From the NCBI RefSeq assembly GCF_900566055.1, contig NZ_UPHQ01000197.1, positions 1 to 60,834 on the forward strand: a stretch of 60,834 bases of DNA, in the 5' to 3' direction. Within the stretch, counting starts at the first letter, position 1. Each line of letters starts with the position of its first letter. The notes beneath the pieces are model-generated. The model searched no databases. It had not been told where the DNA came from and saw only the letters and a list, made by a program, of their open reading frames with translations. Made by a program: the position numbers and the translations under genes. The DNA comes from Mycobacterium innocens. GTDB taxonomy: Bacteria > Actinomycetota > Actinomycetes > Mycobacteriales > Mycobacteriaceae. Shown piece after piece: positions 1-8,559 of the stretch.

Positions 1-1152
1 CTTCTGTATTTCGCTGGTTCCCTCGCCGATCAGCAGGAACGGTGCATCGCGCATCAGCCGCTCGATCTCGTAGGCCGTCGAGTATCCGTAACCGCCGTGG
101 ATGCGGAAGCTTTGCTGGGTGACTTCCGAACAGTATTCGCTGGCAAGGTATTTCGCCATTCCGGCGGCGACGTCGTTGCGCTCGCCCGAGTCTTTCAGCC
201 GCGCCGCGTTGACCATCATCAGGTGTGCCGCTTCGACCTTGGTCGCCATCTCGGCCAACTGGAAAGCGATGGCCTGGTGCTCGGCGATCGGCTTGCCGAA
301 TGTGTGGCGTTGCTGCGCGTACCGCACCGCGAGCTCGAAGGCTCGAATGGCGACACCACAGGCTCGCGCCGCAACGTTCACCCGACCGACTTCGATGCCG
401 TCCATCATCTGGAAGAAGCCCTGCCCCGGGATGCCGCCAAGGATGTCGTCGGCGGGTGCCCGATAACCGTCGAAGATGAGTTCGGTGGTATCGATGCCCT
501 TGTAGCCCAGTTTGTCGATCTTTCCGGGGATCACCAAGCCCGGAGCCACTTCACCGAAACCCGTTGGCTTTTCGACGAGGAACGCGGTCAGGTTGCGGTG
601 CGGCTTGGCTGCGCCTTCATCGGTGCGCACCAGCACCGCCACCAGCGTCGAACTGGCGCCGTTGGTCAGCCACATCTTCTGGCCATCGATGGCGTAGTCG
701 CCACCGGGATCGCGGCGGGCCCGGGTGCGGATCGCAGCGACGTCGGAGCCCAGTTCCGGCTCGGACATCGAGAACGCGCCGCGGCACTCGCCGGTTGCCA
801 TCCGCGGCAGGAAGCGCTGCCGCTGCTCGTCGGTGCCGTGCTGGCGCAGCATGTAGGCCACGATGAAGTGGGTGTTGAGCACACCCGACACGCTCATCCA
901 GCCACGCGCCAGCTCTTCGACACACAACGCGTAAGTCAGCAACGACTCTCCCAGTCCGCCGTATTCTTCGGAGATCATCAGGCCGAACAAGCCCATGCCC
1001 CGCATCTGGTCGACGATGGCCTGCGGATAGGCGTCGGCACGCTCCAGCTCCGGCGCGTTGGGAATGATCTCTTTGTCGACGAATTGCCGCACGGTAGTGA
1101 TGATTTCGGTTTGCAACTCGGTCAGCCCGAGGGTCTTGGCAAGTCTAGTCAT
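1..1152 (-). CDS. acyl-CoA dehydrogenase (FadE family), 3' end beyond window
   Basis: This FAD-dependent enzyme would oxidise an acyl-CoA to the 2-enoyl-CoA. The visible 384 residues cover almost the whole family: an alpha-helical N-terminal domain, a middle beta domain, and a C-terminal domain ending in GEGTSEIQK, which contains the catalytic Glu of the family. Only about ten residues should be missing. The ATG at 1152-1150 overlaps the last 8 bases of the upstream CoA-transferase gene, so it is the fourth gene of a tightly packed operon (SDR, thiolase, CoA-transferase, FadE). The substrate cannot be told from sequence. Confidence 0.93.
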   Translation of the reverse strand, partial: MTRLAKTLGLTELQTEIITTVRQFVDKEIIPNAPELERADAYPQAIVDQMRGMGLFGLMISEEYGGLGESLLTYALCVEELARGWMSVSGVLNTHFIVAYMLRQHGTDEQRQRFLPRMATGECRGAFSMSEPELGSDVAAIRTRARRDPGGDYAIDGQKMWLTNGASSTLVAVLVRTDEGAAKPHRNLTAFLVEKPTGFGEVAPGLVIPGKIDKLGYKGIDTTELIFDGYRAPADDILGGIPGQGFFQMMDGIEVGRVNVAARACGVAIRAFELAVRYAQQRHTFGKPIAEHQAIAFQLAEMATKVEAAHLMMVNAARLKDSGERNDVAAGMAKYLASEYCSEVTQQSFRIHGGYGYSTAYEIERLMRDAPFLLIGEGTSEIQK

Positions 1153-2356
1153 GCGCTGGCGTTCCTATCGTCTTGGCGCTCGACAATCGCGCGATGTCGG
1201 CGGCCGTCAGTCCGAGGCACTCGGTCAACACCTGCGCGGTGTCCTGTCCGAGTGCCGCTGCGGGTGTGCTGGCCGGGTGGACGCCATCGAACGCCGTCGG
1301 GATGCCGGGGGCCAGGTGATCACCGACTTCGGGCTGGTGCAGTAGGGAAAACAGCGGGTTGGCAGTCACTTTCGGGCTCGCAGCCACCTGCGCGAAGCTG
1401 CGGTAGCGTTCGAAGAGCACGGTGGTACCCGACAGTGCCGCAGTGATCTCGTCGCCGGTGTGGTCGCCGAACCAGGTCGCGAAAAGGCCCGTGAGGACAT
1501 CGCGGTAGCGGTACCGGTCGCCTTCAGCGGCGAAGTCCACACCCAGCGCCTCGGCCAGCGCCGACACCGCCGCCCCGGTGCCGGTCACGTCGACCAGATC
1601 GCGAAAGTGCCGTCCGGTCAACGTGACAACCATGAACCCGAACCCGTCGCGGCTGGTGAAGTCCTGGCCGTACTGGCCGTAGACGGCATTGCCCAGGCGC
1701 TGCCGTTGCGTCCCATTGACCTGCGGCTCGGTCAACAGCCCCAGGTTTCCCGCCGTCGCCAGCGCAACGTCTTCCAGCGCCAGACTGACCCGAGCCCCCA
1801 TCCCGGTCTGGTCGCGGCGCCGCACCGCAGCGACGACGGCGAGCGCGGCATACAGACCGCAACAGACGTCCCAGGCCGGCAGCACATGGTTGACCGGGCC
1901 GGCATGGCCGACCGGACCGGTGACCAGCGGGAAGCCGGTGGCCGCGTTGACGGTGTAGTCGACAGCGGTAGACCCGTCGCTTCGCCCGAGTAGCTGGAGG
2001 TGGATGACGTCGGAACGCCGGGCGGCCAGCAGCTCATGGCTGAGCCAGGGAAAGCCGGCGTTGGTCACGACGATGCCGTCGCCCTCGATGACCAACCGCT
2101 GCACCAGCTGCTGTCCTTCCACCGAGCGTAGATCCACGGTCACCGAACGCTTTCCCTTGTTCAGACCCGTCCAGTAGATCGACGTTCCGGATGCAGCGAG
2201 CGGCCAGCGCTGCACGTCGGCAGCACCGCCGATCGGATCCACGCGGATCACCTGTGCACCAAGCTGACTGAGCGTCATGCCGCACAGCGGTGCGGCCACG
2301 AAGCTGGAAACCTCGACGATGCTGATGCCGCTCAACGGCAACGCGCGACCTTGCAT
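1145..2356 (-). CDS. family III CoA-transferase (CaiB/BaiF type)
   Basis: The 403-residue protein has the family III CoA-transferase fold. The N-terminal segment reads VEVSSFVAAPLCG, followed by a long GxxSVTVDL region. Asp163, in the AWDVCCG segment, sits where the family carries the catalytic aspartate that forms the acyl-CoA anhydride. Such enzymes move CoA between two acids, usually activating a carboxylic acid substrate. It starts 2 bp after the thiolase gene and overlaps the following fadE by 8 bp, so it is co-translated with a beta-oxidation set. It probably activates the pathway substrate, taking the place of a fatty-acyl-CoA ligase. The specific substrate is unknown. Confidence 0.88.
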   Translation of the reverse strand: MQGRALPLSGISIVEVSSFVAAPLCGMTLSQLGAQVIRVDPIGGAADVQRWPLAASGTSIYWTGLNKGKRSVTVDLRSVEGQQLVQRLVIEGDGIVVTNAGFPWLSHELLAARRSDVIHLQLLGRSDGSTAVDYTVNAATGFPLVTGPVGHAGPVNHVLPAWDVCCGLYAALAVVAAVRRRDQTGMGARVSLALEDVALATAGNLGLLTEPQVNGTQRQRLGNAVYGQYGQDFTSRDGFGFMVVTLTGRHFRDLVDVTGTGAAVSALAEALGVDFAAEGDRYRYRDVLTGLFATWFGDHTGDEITAALSGTTVLFERYRSFAQVAASPKVTANPLFSLLHQPEVGDHLAPGIPTAFDGVHPASTPAAALGQDTAQVLTECLGLTAADIARLSSAKTIGTPAHD

Positions 2357-2358
2357 GT

Positions 2359-3570
2359 CTATGCGACCCGCTCAAAGACGGCGGCCAGCCCCTGACCCCC
2401 ACCGATGCACATGGTCTGCAGGCCATAGCGCGCCTGGCGGCGGTCCAGTTCACGCGCCAGGGTCGCCAACATCCTGCCGCCGGTCGCGCCGACGGGATGA
2501 CCCAACGAGATGCCGGAGCCGTGCACGTTGGTGCGTTCTCGGTCGGCGGCACCGAAGTTCCACTCCCGCATCACCGCAAGCGCCTGCGCGGCGAACGCTT
2601 CGTTGAGTTCGATGAGATCGATGTCGGCCAGCCGCAGGCCCGCCTTGGCGAGTGCGGCCTCGGTCGCGGGCACCGGACCGATGCCCATGATGTCGGGCGC
2701 CACCCCCGCCAGCCCCCAGGACACCAAACGGACCAACGGCCGCAAGCCGTACTCGGCGGCTTTGGCCGGCGTGGTGACCACGCACATCGATGCCGCATCG
2801 TTTTGGCCGCTGGCGTTGCCGGCTGTTACCGTGGCCTCCGGATCGTGTTTCAGCAGAACGGGTTTGAGCTTACTCAGCGACTCAAGCGTCGTGTCGGCGC
2901 GGGGAGGTTCGTCGGTGCCGATTAGCTCCTCGCCCTGGCGGGTGGGCACTGCGACCGGAATGATCTCCGCGGCCAGGATGCCGTCCTGTTGCGCGGTGAC
3001 CGCCCGCCGATGCGACGTCACCGCGAGTTCGTCTTGCTCCAACCGCGAAATGCCGTACCGGCGGCGCAAATTCTCGGCGGTCTCCAGCATCCCACCGGGC
3101 ACCGGATGATGCCGGCCCCCGGCCGTGGTGCGGCCACGAGCCAGCCCGTCGTGCACCCGGATGCCACCGCGGGCGCCACCCCAGCGCATATCGGTGGAAT
3201 AGAACGCGACATTGCTCATGCTTTCGCAGCCGCCGGCGATGACGAGGTCGTTATCGCCATTGCTCACCTGCAGGCAGGCGTGGATCACGGCCTGCAGGCC
3301 CGAACCGCAGCGGCGGTCGACCTGCATACCGGGAACCGTGACCGGCAGCCCGGCATCCAATGCGACCACCCGGCCGATGGCCGGTGCCTCACTGCTGGGA
3401 TAGCAGTGCCCCAGAATCACGTCCTGCACCGCATCGGGCGGCAGACCGGTGCGGTGCAGCAGTCCGTTGAGCGCGGCGACACCGAGATCAACGGCACTGA
3501 CCGACTTGAATATCCCGCCGTAGCGGCCGATCGGCGTACGGACCGGCTCACAGATGACAGCGTCATTCAT
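2359..3570 (-). CDS. acetyl-CoA acetyltransferase / thiolase (FadA family)
   Basis: A 403-residue thiolase that would cleave a 3-ketoacyl-CoA to acetyl- or propionyl-CoA plus a shortened acyl-CoA. All catalytic elements are present: nucleophile Cys88 in DRRCGSGLQ, His358 in GHPVGATGG, and Cys388 in CIGGGQG, plus the NEAFAAQ signature. Its ATG (3570-3568) overlaps the stop of the upstream SDR gene in an ATGA junction. With the SDR, two dehydrogenases and the CoA-transferase it makes most of a beta-oxidation cycle. No enoyl-CoA hydratase is visible inside the window. Confidence 0.92.
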   Translation of the reverse strand: MNDAVICEPVRTPIGRYGGIFKSVSAVDLGVAALNGLLHRTGLPPDAVQDVILGHCYPSSEAPAIGRVVALDAGLPVTVPGMQVDRRCGSGLQAVIHACLQVSNGDNDLVIAGGCESMSNVAFYSTDMRWGGARGGIRVHDGLARGRTTAGGRHHPVPGGMLETAENLRRRYGISRLEQDELAVTSHRRAVTAQQDGILAAEIIPVAVPTRQGEELIGTDEPPRADTTLESLSKLKPVLLKHDPEATVTAGNASGQNDAASMCVVTTPAKAAEYGLRPLVRLVSWGLAGVAPDIMGIGPVPATEAALAKAGLRLADIDLIELNEAFAAQALAVMREWNFGAADRERTNVHGSGISLGHPVGATGGRMLATLARELDRRQARYGLQTMCIGGGQGLAAVFERVA

Positions 3571-4310
3571 ATGAACCGCCCGCCGGTGACATCCAGCACC
3601 GTTCCAGTCATGTACGAGGACAGGTCAGAGGCCAAAAACAAGGCGACGCTGGCGACTTCGCTGGGCTCGCCCGCTCTGCCCATTGGGACCTCGGCCAATT
3701 TCTGGTCCCAAATGCGTTGCGGCATTGCTTCCGTCATCGCCGAGCGAATCAATCCGGGGGCGATCGCGTTCACTCGAACACCCACGTGGGCAAGCTCTTT
3801 GGCGGCGGCCTTGGTCATCCCGACGATTCCGGCTTTAGCCGCGGAGTAATTGGTTTGGCCCACCATCCCGACCTTGCCCGACACCGAGGACATGTTCACG
3901 ATCGCGCCCCGCTTGTTTTCGCGCATGATGGCGGCCGCCAGCCGGGTGCCGTTCCAGGTGCCCTTCAGATGCACGTTGATGACCTGGTCGAACTGCTCCT
4001 CGGTCATGTTGCGCATGGTCGCGTCTCGGGTGATGCCGGCGTTGTTGACCATGACGTCGAGACCGCCGAAAAGCTCCACGGCCGTGCGGATGAGCGCTTG
4101 GACCTCGTCGGCTTTGGTCACGTCGCACCGTACAGCCGCGGCTACTGCATCGCCGCCCAGCTTCTCGGCCGCGGCCTCGGTCGCTTCGAGATTCACATCA
4201 CCGAGCACGACGCGCGCGCCCTCGGTGACGAATCGCTCGGCAATGGCCAAGCCCAGTCCTTGGGCTCCGCCGGTGACCACCGCGGTCTGACCGTTCAGCA
4301 ATGACATCAA
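3567..4310 (-). CDS. SDR-family 3-oxoacyl reductase / 3-hydroxyacyl dehydrogenase (FabG-like)
   Basis: A 247-residue classical short-chain dehydrogenase. It shows the TGGAQGLG dinucleotide-binding motif (residues 13-20), NNAG at 89-92, a catalytic Ser near 142, and YSAAK (Tyr155, Lys159). In this cluster it most likely oxidises a 3-hydroxyacyl-CoA to the 3-keto form before the thiolase, although homologues can run in the reductive direction. Two ATG codons in tandem (4310 and 4307) could start it. It leads the four-gene minus-strand operon and is divergent from the acyl-CoA dehydrogenase at 4382, with 71 bp between them. Confidence 0.9.
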   Translation of the reverse strand: MMSLLNGQTAVVTGGAQGLGLAIAERFVTEGARVVLGDVNLEATEAAAEKLGGDAVAAAVRCDVTKADEVQALIRTAVELFGGLDVMVNNAGITRDATMRNMTEEQFDQVINVHLKGTWNGTRLAAAIMRENKRGAIVNMSSVSGKVGMVGQTNYSAAKAGIVGMTKAAAKELAHVGVRVNAIAPGLIRSAMTEAMPQRIWDQKLAEVPMGRAGEPSEVASVALFLASDLSSYMTGTVLDVTGGRFI

Positions 4311-4381
4311 CTATTCCTCACTGTCCTGCCCGCAGCCGGGCACTCACCGTTCAAGTATAATATTTCATATATGATGAGGCG
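4311..4381. promoter_or_regulatory. divergent intergenic control region with AT-rich core
   Basis: These 71 bp separate two divergent acyl-CoA genes. The part from 4353 to 4375 is strikingly AT-rich for this genome and contains ATATTTCATAT, a short dyad with ATAT arms. This is a plausible place for the -10 elements and a regulator site shared by both directions. No regulator gene is adjacent within the window, and the operator assignment is inference. Confidence 0.4.
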
Positions 4382-5542
4382 ATGCCCGTGACAGTCAACG
4401 ACGAGGACTTTCAGCAGATCCTGGCCCAGACCCGTCACTTCGTCCGCACCGCCGTGATTCCGCGTGAGCAGGAGATCCTGGACAACGATCGGGTGCCGGA
4501 CGACCTGCGTGAGCATGCCAAGAAGATGGGATTGTTCGGCTACGCGATTCCACAGGAGTGGGGCGGGCTTGGCCTCGACCTGCCGCAGGATGTCGAACTT
4601 GCCATGGAATTGGGCTACACCTCGCTGGCGCTGCGGTCGATGTTCGGCACCAACAACGGCATCGCCGGGCAGGTACTGGTCGGCTTCGGCACCGACGAGC
4701 AGAAAGCCCGCTGGCTGGTACCGATGGCCTCCGGCGACGTAGTCGCCTCCTTCGCACTGACCGAACCCGGCGCCGGGTCCAACCCGGCCGGACTTCGCAC
4801 CAAAGCCGTTCGGGACAACGGCAATTGGGTGATCTCGGGGCAAAAGCGCTTTATCACCAATGCACCGGTGGCTGGTCTGTTCATCGTGTTCGCGCGGACC
4901 AGGCCGGCCGACGAGCGGGGCGCCGGCATCGCGGTCTTCCTGGTTCCCGCGGACGCGGCAGGAGTTGATGTCGGTGTCAAGGACGCCAAGATGGGCCAGG
5001 AAGGGGCCTGGACATCCGACGTCAACTTCAACGACGTCCGGGTCGACGCCGAGGCGCTGATCGGCGGCAGCGAGGATATCGGCTATCGAGCTGCCCTGAC
5101 GTCGTTGGCACGCGGCCGGGTGCATATCGCCGCGATCGCGGTCGGCACGGCTCAGCGGGCACTCGACGAATCCGTGGCCTATGCCACGACCGCGACGCAG
5201 GGTGGCACGCCGATCGGGAACTTCCAGTTGGTGCAGGCGATGCTGGCCGATCAGCAGACCGGCGTGCTGGCCGGACGCGCGCTGGTTCGCGATGCGGCGC
5301 GGCTGTGGGTGTCAGGAGAGGACCGCCGCATCGCGCCGTCGGCGGCGAAGCTCTTCTGCACCGAAATGGCCGGCAAGGCAGCCGATCTCGCGGTGCAGAT
5401 TCATGGTGGCAGTGGCTACATGCGTGGCGTCCCGGTGGAACGCATCTACCGCGATGTTCGGCTGCTGCGACTGTACGAGGGCACCAGCGAGATTCAGCGG
5501 CTGATCGTCGGGTCGAACCTGGCCCGAGCGGCGCAGCGCTGA
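4382..5542 (+). CDS. acyl-CoA dehydrogenase (FadE family)
   Basis: A 386-residue acyl-CoA dehydrogenase, FAD-linked. It shows FALTEPGAGS in the FAD/substrate region, QIHGGSGYMRG, and RLYEGTSEIQR, whose Glu366 is the expected catalytic base. It is transcribed away from the SDR-thiolase-CoA-transferase-fadE operon and probably serves the same pathway, giving it two dehydrogenases. The start is uncertain: the ATG at 4382 has GAGG (4376-4379) only 2 nt upstream, while the in-frame GTG at 4388 has it at 8 nt, a better ribosome-binding distance. Confidence 0.92.
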   Translation: MPVTVNDEDFQQILAQTRHFVRTAVIPREQEILDNDRVPDDLREHAKKMGLFGYAIPQEWGGLGLDLPQDVELAMELGYTSLALRSMFGTNNGIAGQVLVGFGTDEQKARWLVPMASGDVVASFALTEPGAGSNPAGLRTKAVRDNGNWVISGQKRFITNAPVAGLFIVFARTRPADERGAGIAVFLVPADAAGVDVGVKDAKMGQEGAWTSDVNFNDVRVDAEALIGGSEDIGYRAALTSLARGRVHIAAIAVGTAQRALDESVAYATTATQGGTPIGNFQLVQAMLADQQTGVLAGRALVRDAARLWVSGEDRRIAPSAAKLFCTEMAGKAADLAVQIHGGSGYMRGVPVERIYRDVRLLRLYEGTSEIQRLIVGSNLARAAQR

Positions 5543-5680
5543 ACTCGGCGCCGTACGGCGTCAGCCAGATCGCGGATCGTCAGATCGCCCTGCTGCTGGC
5601 GGTAGCCCAACGACTGGGCGGCACCATCTACTATCGCCTCGACTCGCCGCGCAGTTGAGCGTAGGGCGATGCCGCATCGC
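5543..5680. other. short intergenic stretch, possible gene remnant
   Basis: After the dehydrogenase stop, the plus strand reads about 30 open, protein-like codons ending in TGA at 5656-5658 (…GGTIYYRLDSPRS), with no start codon or ribosome-binding site. It could be the 3' end of a lost gene. I do not recognise it, and chance is possible in DNA of this base composition. Confidence 0.25.
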
Positions 5681-6058
5681 TCAGCCGTCGTCCGAGCCGC
5701 TCTCGCACGCCACGGAAGACCCTAGCGCGGCGAAAACCAGTGCGCCGCCTGCGCCCAACAGAATCGCCTGTGTGCTGAGGTTTCCGCGCCGGCCCTCATC
5801 AAATCCTGCGATTACGTCGACCGTGTCGATCGCCGCGCCCGCCGCCGCGACCGCCCGAACCGCACCGGGCGGGGCCGCGAGCAACGCCACCGCCAGGGCG
5901 AGTTCCCGGGCACCGAAAAGCCTTGTCAGGAAGCGATTTGCGGTCACGGGGTCAATGCCGAATAGCCGCGCCGTCAGGTCCGGGGCGAGCCAGCTGCCGA
6001 GACCGACGGCAGCGCGGGTTGCGCCAAGCGCAATACGTGCAGTGGAATAAGTCGCCAT
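5681..6058 (-). CDS. small conserved membrane protein of unknown function
   Basis: About 125 residues when started at the ATG at 6058-6056 (MATYSTARIAL…). It has several hydrophobic alanine- and leucine-rich segments (roughly residues 8-25, 50-85 and 100-118) separated by short polar loops, as in DUF4267-like or DoxX-like small membrane proteins. An upstream in-frame ATG at 6082 would add eight residues. It faces the acyl-CoA dehydrogenase gene tail to tail. I do not recognise a function. Confidence 0.6.
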   Translation of the reverse strand: MATYSTARIALGATRAAVGLGSWLAPDLTARLFGIDPVTANRFLTRLFGARELALAVALLAAPPGAVRAVAAAGAAIDTVDVIAGFDEGRRGNLSTQAILLGAGGALVFAALGSSVACESGSDDG

Positions 6059-6082
6059 TTCATGAACATAGATCATGCGCAT

Positions 6083-6531
6083 TCAGATGAGACGCGTGCC
6101 GGCCAGGACGTCGCGGATTGCCAGGCAACCCTGTCGCAGCATCCCCAGCTCGTTGTCGTCGCCGCGGTCGGCCAAAGCGGCAAAGGGCAAATCCCGGTGC
6201 GGGGCAATCAGAACGGCCGCTGGCACTCGCAGCCGGCAATTGCGCCAACAGGTTTCACGGTGAGTAGCCGCTGACGCCGGAGTTCGATAGTGCTCGGTGA
6301 CCGTCACCCGGTCAGGTTTTTCGATTGCTGAGCTGAGCCGCGGATTCAAGCAAGTTAAATTAAGATCGGGCTTGCCGCCCGCCAGACCGAAGCCGCGGAC
6401 CGGGCGCTAGCTGAATACTCTTTCCAGCTGCTGAGGCGTCACATCACGGCATAGCGGGGATTCGCCTGTCTCCCGGTTGCACCTCACCACCCTGGGGCCA
6501 GCGATCGTCGACCAACACACAATCGCAAGGG
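6083..6531. other. 449 bp without a recognisable gene
   Basis: Between the small membrane protein and tRNA-Leu. The minus strand holds an 88-codon reading frame (6083-6349) whose second half (…LPFAALADRGDDNELGMLRQG…) looks coding, but no ribosome-binding site or family is visible. It may be a remnant. The 6350-6531 part shows nothing recognisable. The stretch lies next to a tRNA gene, where islands commonly integrate, but no direct repeat of the tRNA 3' end was seen. Confidence 0.3.
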
Positions 6532-6615
6532 TGCGGGCGGAGGGACTCGAACCCTCAAGCTCTCTCGAGCAATGGCACCTAAAACCATCGCGTATGCCAA
6601 TTCCGCCACGCCCGC
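6532..6615 (-). tRNA. tRNA-Leu, anticodon TAG (reads CUA)
   Basis: An 84-nt class II tRNA on the minus strand. The 5' acceptor strand GCGGGCG pairs with the 3' CGCCCGC. The anticodon stem ATGGT/GCCAT closes the 7-nt loop TTTAGGT, with TAG at 6581-6579. There is a long variable arm and the T arm contains GGTTCGAGTCC. The discriminator is A. CCA is not encoded, since the following bases are CCC. The long variable arm and the anticodon both fit leucine. Confidence 0.95.
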
Positions 6616-6953
6616 AGCGTTGCCGATCGTACCGCCCGGCTCGCCAGGCGAGTCGGTCAGTGGTCTCTCCTACCTTGGGTTCAGCACGCCGAAAGGAGCC
6701 CGCAGGCGCGATCCGTGGAGTTGGTTGCGGATTGATCGACAGCGACGGGTGCCGGCTAGTCGCCAACGATCGCCAGGGCGAAGCGTTACATCCTGGACTT
6801 GATCACCGGGGCACTCGACGACTTGGGTCCCCTGGACACGATCGAGCCATTACATCATCGCCGTGTACCGCAAACCGTCATTTTCCACGGTCGCGCGTCT
6901 CGACGAGTTCGACGGACCCAAGTCATGACGCATCGTCGCGGTACCGTCTAAGT
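6616..6953. other. 338 bp intergenic region upstream of tRNA-Leu and lprD
   Basis: It must hold the minus-strand tRNA promoter and the plus-strand lprD promoter. Open frames here have no start signals or recognisable products. A TACCGT hexamer at 6942-6947 lies 6 nt before the lprD start codon. Confidence 0.5.
6942..6947 (+). promoter_or_regulatory. putative -10 element (TACCGT) of a leaderless lprD promoter
   Basis: TACCGT fits TANNNT, the mycobacterial SigA -10 pattern, and lies 6 nt before the GTG at 6954. That spacing would put the transcript start at the start codon. The same hexamer at the same distance occurs before 30580 and 44746. No clear ribosome-binding site precedes the GTG. Confidence 0.5.
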
Positions 6954-7328
6954 GTGTCGACTACGCATCGTCGCAGGCCCGCGCTGATCGCCCTGGCGAT
7001 CGTCACCGCGTGCGGCTGCCTGGCCTTGGGCTGGTGGCAGTGGACCAGATTCCAGTCGGTGTCCGGCACCTTCCAGAACCTGGGATACGCATTGCAGTGG
7101 CCGATGTTCGCCTGGTTCTGCATCTACGCGTACCGCAAGTTTGTTCGCTATGAAAAGGTACCGCCGGAGCCGCCAAACGCCATGACCGAGATACCACCCG
7201 GTCTGTTGCCCGAACGGCCCAAGCCCGTGCCACAGCCCTCCGACGATCCTGCCCTACAGGAGTACAACGCATACTTGGCCGAACTCGCGAAGCACGATGC
7301 CGAGAGGCAGAACAGGAACAGCGCATGA
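6954..7328 (+). CDS. lprD: LprD-like membrane protein / probable lipoprotein
   Basis: A 124-residue orthologue of M. tuberculosis Rv1343c (LprD), strongly conserved through the GWWQWTRFQSVSGTFQNLGYA region. The N terminus has a basic stretch (HRRR), then a hydrophobic segment ending in VTAC at residues 17-20, a possible lipobox. A second hydrophobic segment (about residues 36-58) ends in YRKFVRYE, so it may equally be a two-span membrane protein. The C-terminal half is polar and proline-rich. The GTG start was chosen because the alignment with LprD begins there. Its last 4 bases overlap the next gene (ATGA). Function unknown. Confidence 0.88.
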   Translation: MSTTHRRRPALIALAIVTACGCLALGWWQWTRFQSVSGTFQNLGYALQWPMFAWFCIYAYRKFVRYEKVPPEPPNAMTEIPPGLLPERPKPVPQPSDDPALQEYNAYLAELAKHDAERQNRNSA

Positions 7329-7678
7329 CGACGCCTGAGACACCCGAAACGCAGCGGAACACTATCTTTCCTACGGAAAAGATCCGCACCGCGCTGCTCG
7401 GCTATCGCGTGATGGCGTGGACGACGGGTATCTGGCTCATCGCCCTGTGTTATGAACTGATCTCGCATCTGGTCTTCCACCACGAGATCCGCTGGATCGA
7501 GATCGTGCACGGTTGGGTTTACTTCGTCTACGTGTTGGCCGCTTTCAATCTCGCCGTGAAAGTTCGCTGGCCGATCGGTAAGACAGTCGGTGTCCTGCTC
7601 GCCGGCACCATCCCGCTACTGGGCATCATCGTCGAACATTTCCAAACCAGGGACGTCAAGGCGCGCTACAACCTCTAG
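7325..7678 (+). CDS. DUF3817 integral membrane protein (Rv1342c-like)
   Basis: A 117-residue membrane protein with three hydrophobic helices (roughly residues 24-46, 57-78 and 86-106), matching the DUF3817 family (M. tuberculosis Rv1342c). It starts inside the stop codon of lprD, so the two are translationally coupled and probably act together in the membrane. The last transmembrane segment is followed by a short charged tail (HFQTRDVKARYNL). No catalytic residues are apparent and no function is known to me. Confidence 0.88.
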   Translation: MTTPETPETQRNTIFPTEKIRTALLGYRVMAWTTGIWLIALCYELISHLVFHHEIRWIEIVHGWVYFVYVLAAFNLAVKVRWPIGKTVGVLLAGTIPLLGIIVEHFQTRDVKARYNL

Positions 7679-7923
7679 AGGGGCGATGCCGGTCTGGCTG
7701 CCGCGCTCCGCGGAGTACCGGGCTGTGCCAGCCACGTCCTTAACATTCGTTCCGGCGAAGCAGGTACACAATTTGCTCGCCTATGAGCGACAAGCCAAGG
7801 CGCACAACGGGATTGTCGCTGTTAGGTGGGCACAACGACCATCCGACCCCGAGGCGACTCAAGTGACTGATGTGACCAGGCCCGCCGTCGCCCAACAGCT
7901 GACGGCACTACATCGGCACTGTC

Positions 7924-8526
7924 TTAGGCGAGGGCTCGCAACTCCGGCAACAGCAGCCTCAGCGCGCGGCCGCGATGCGACATCGCATCCTTCTCCTCGG
8001 GGCTTAGCTGCGCCGCGGTCCGCTGATAGCCGTCGGGAATGAAGACGGGGTCGTAGCCGAACCCGCCGTCACCGCGTGGCTCCCGCGCAATCATGCCGGG
8101 CCACTGGCCACGCACCACGACTTCGCCGGACGCCGAGACCAATGCGCAGGCCGAGACGAATGCCGCACCGCGCCGCCCGTCGGGTACATCGCGCAACTGG
8201 GCCAGCAGCAGGGCGGTGTTGGCCGCGTCGTCGCCGTGGTTGCCGGACCACCGGGCCGACAGCACCCCGGGCATGCCGTTGAGTGCCGCCACCTCCAAAC
8301 CGGAGTCGTCGGCGACGCTGACCAGACCGGTCGCGGCGAACGCGTCGCGCGCCTTGGCCAGCGCGTTGTCCTCGAATGTCGCACCGGTTTCGGGTGTCTC
8401 GTCGAATGACGCGACGTCGTTGAGCGACACCAATGTCACCCCCGACAATCCGCCACCGTCCAGCACCCTGCGCAGTTCGGCCAGCTTCTTGGGGTTGCGG
8501 CTGGCAACCAGCAGGTTGGTCACCAA
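7924..8526 (-). CDS. rdgB: non-canonical purine NTP pyrophosphatase (RdgB/HAM1)
   Basis: A 200-residue house-cleaning pyrophosphatase that hydrolyses ITP, dITP and XTP to monophosphates, keeping deaminated purines out of nucleic acids. Family motifs are intact: LVASRNPKKLAEL at the N terminus, TFEDNALAKA, VADDSGLEV, GGFGYDPVF and SHRGRAL near the C terminus. The likely start is TTG at 8526 or the adjacent GTG at 8523; no ATG is in position. In M. tuberculosis the gene directly follows rphA, but here a DUF4395 gene lies between them. Confidence 0.95.
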   Translation of the reverse strand: MVTNLLVASRNPKKLAELRRVLDGGGLSGVTLVSLNDVASFDETPETGATFEDNALAKARDAFAATGLVSVADDSGLEVAALNGMPGVLSARWSGNHGDDAANTALLLAQLRDVPDGRRGAAFVSACALVSASGEVVVRGQWPGMIAREPRGDGGFGYDPVFIPDGYQRTAAQLSPEEKDAMSHRGRALRLLLPELRALA

Positions 8527-8559
8527 TCAATCCGAAACATAGTCATAACGGCCCCGGGC

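Noticed and set aside
97..1446. Long open frame (449 codons) on the plus strand opposite fadE and the CoA-transferase
   Set aside because: It is antisense to two well-supported genes; the translation is His/Arg-rich with no family resemblance, an artefact of third-position GC in high-GC DNA.
6532..6615. Integration site (attL/attR) of an island at tRNA-Leu
   Set aside because: No repeated copy of the tRNA 3' end and no integrase gene were seen nearby in the window.
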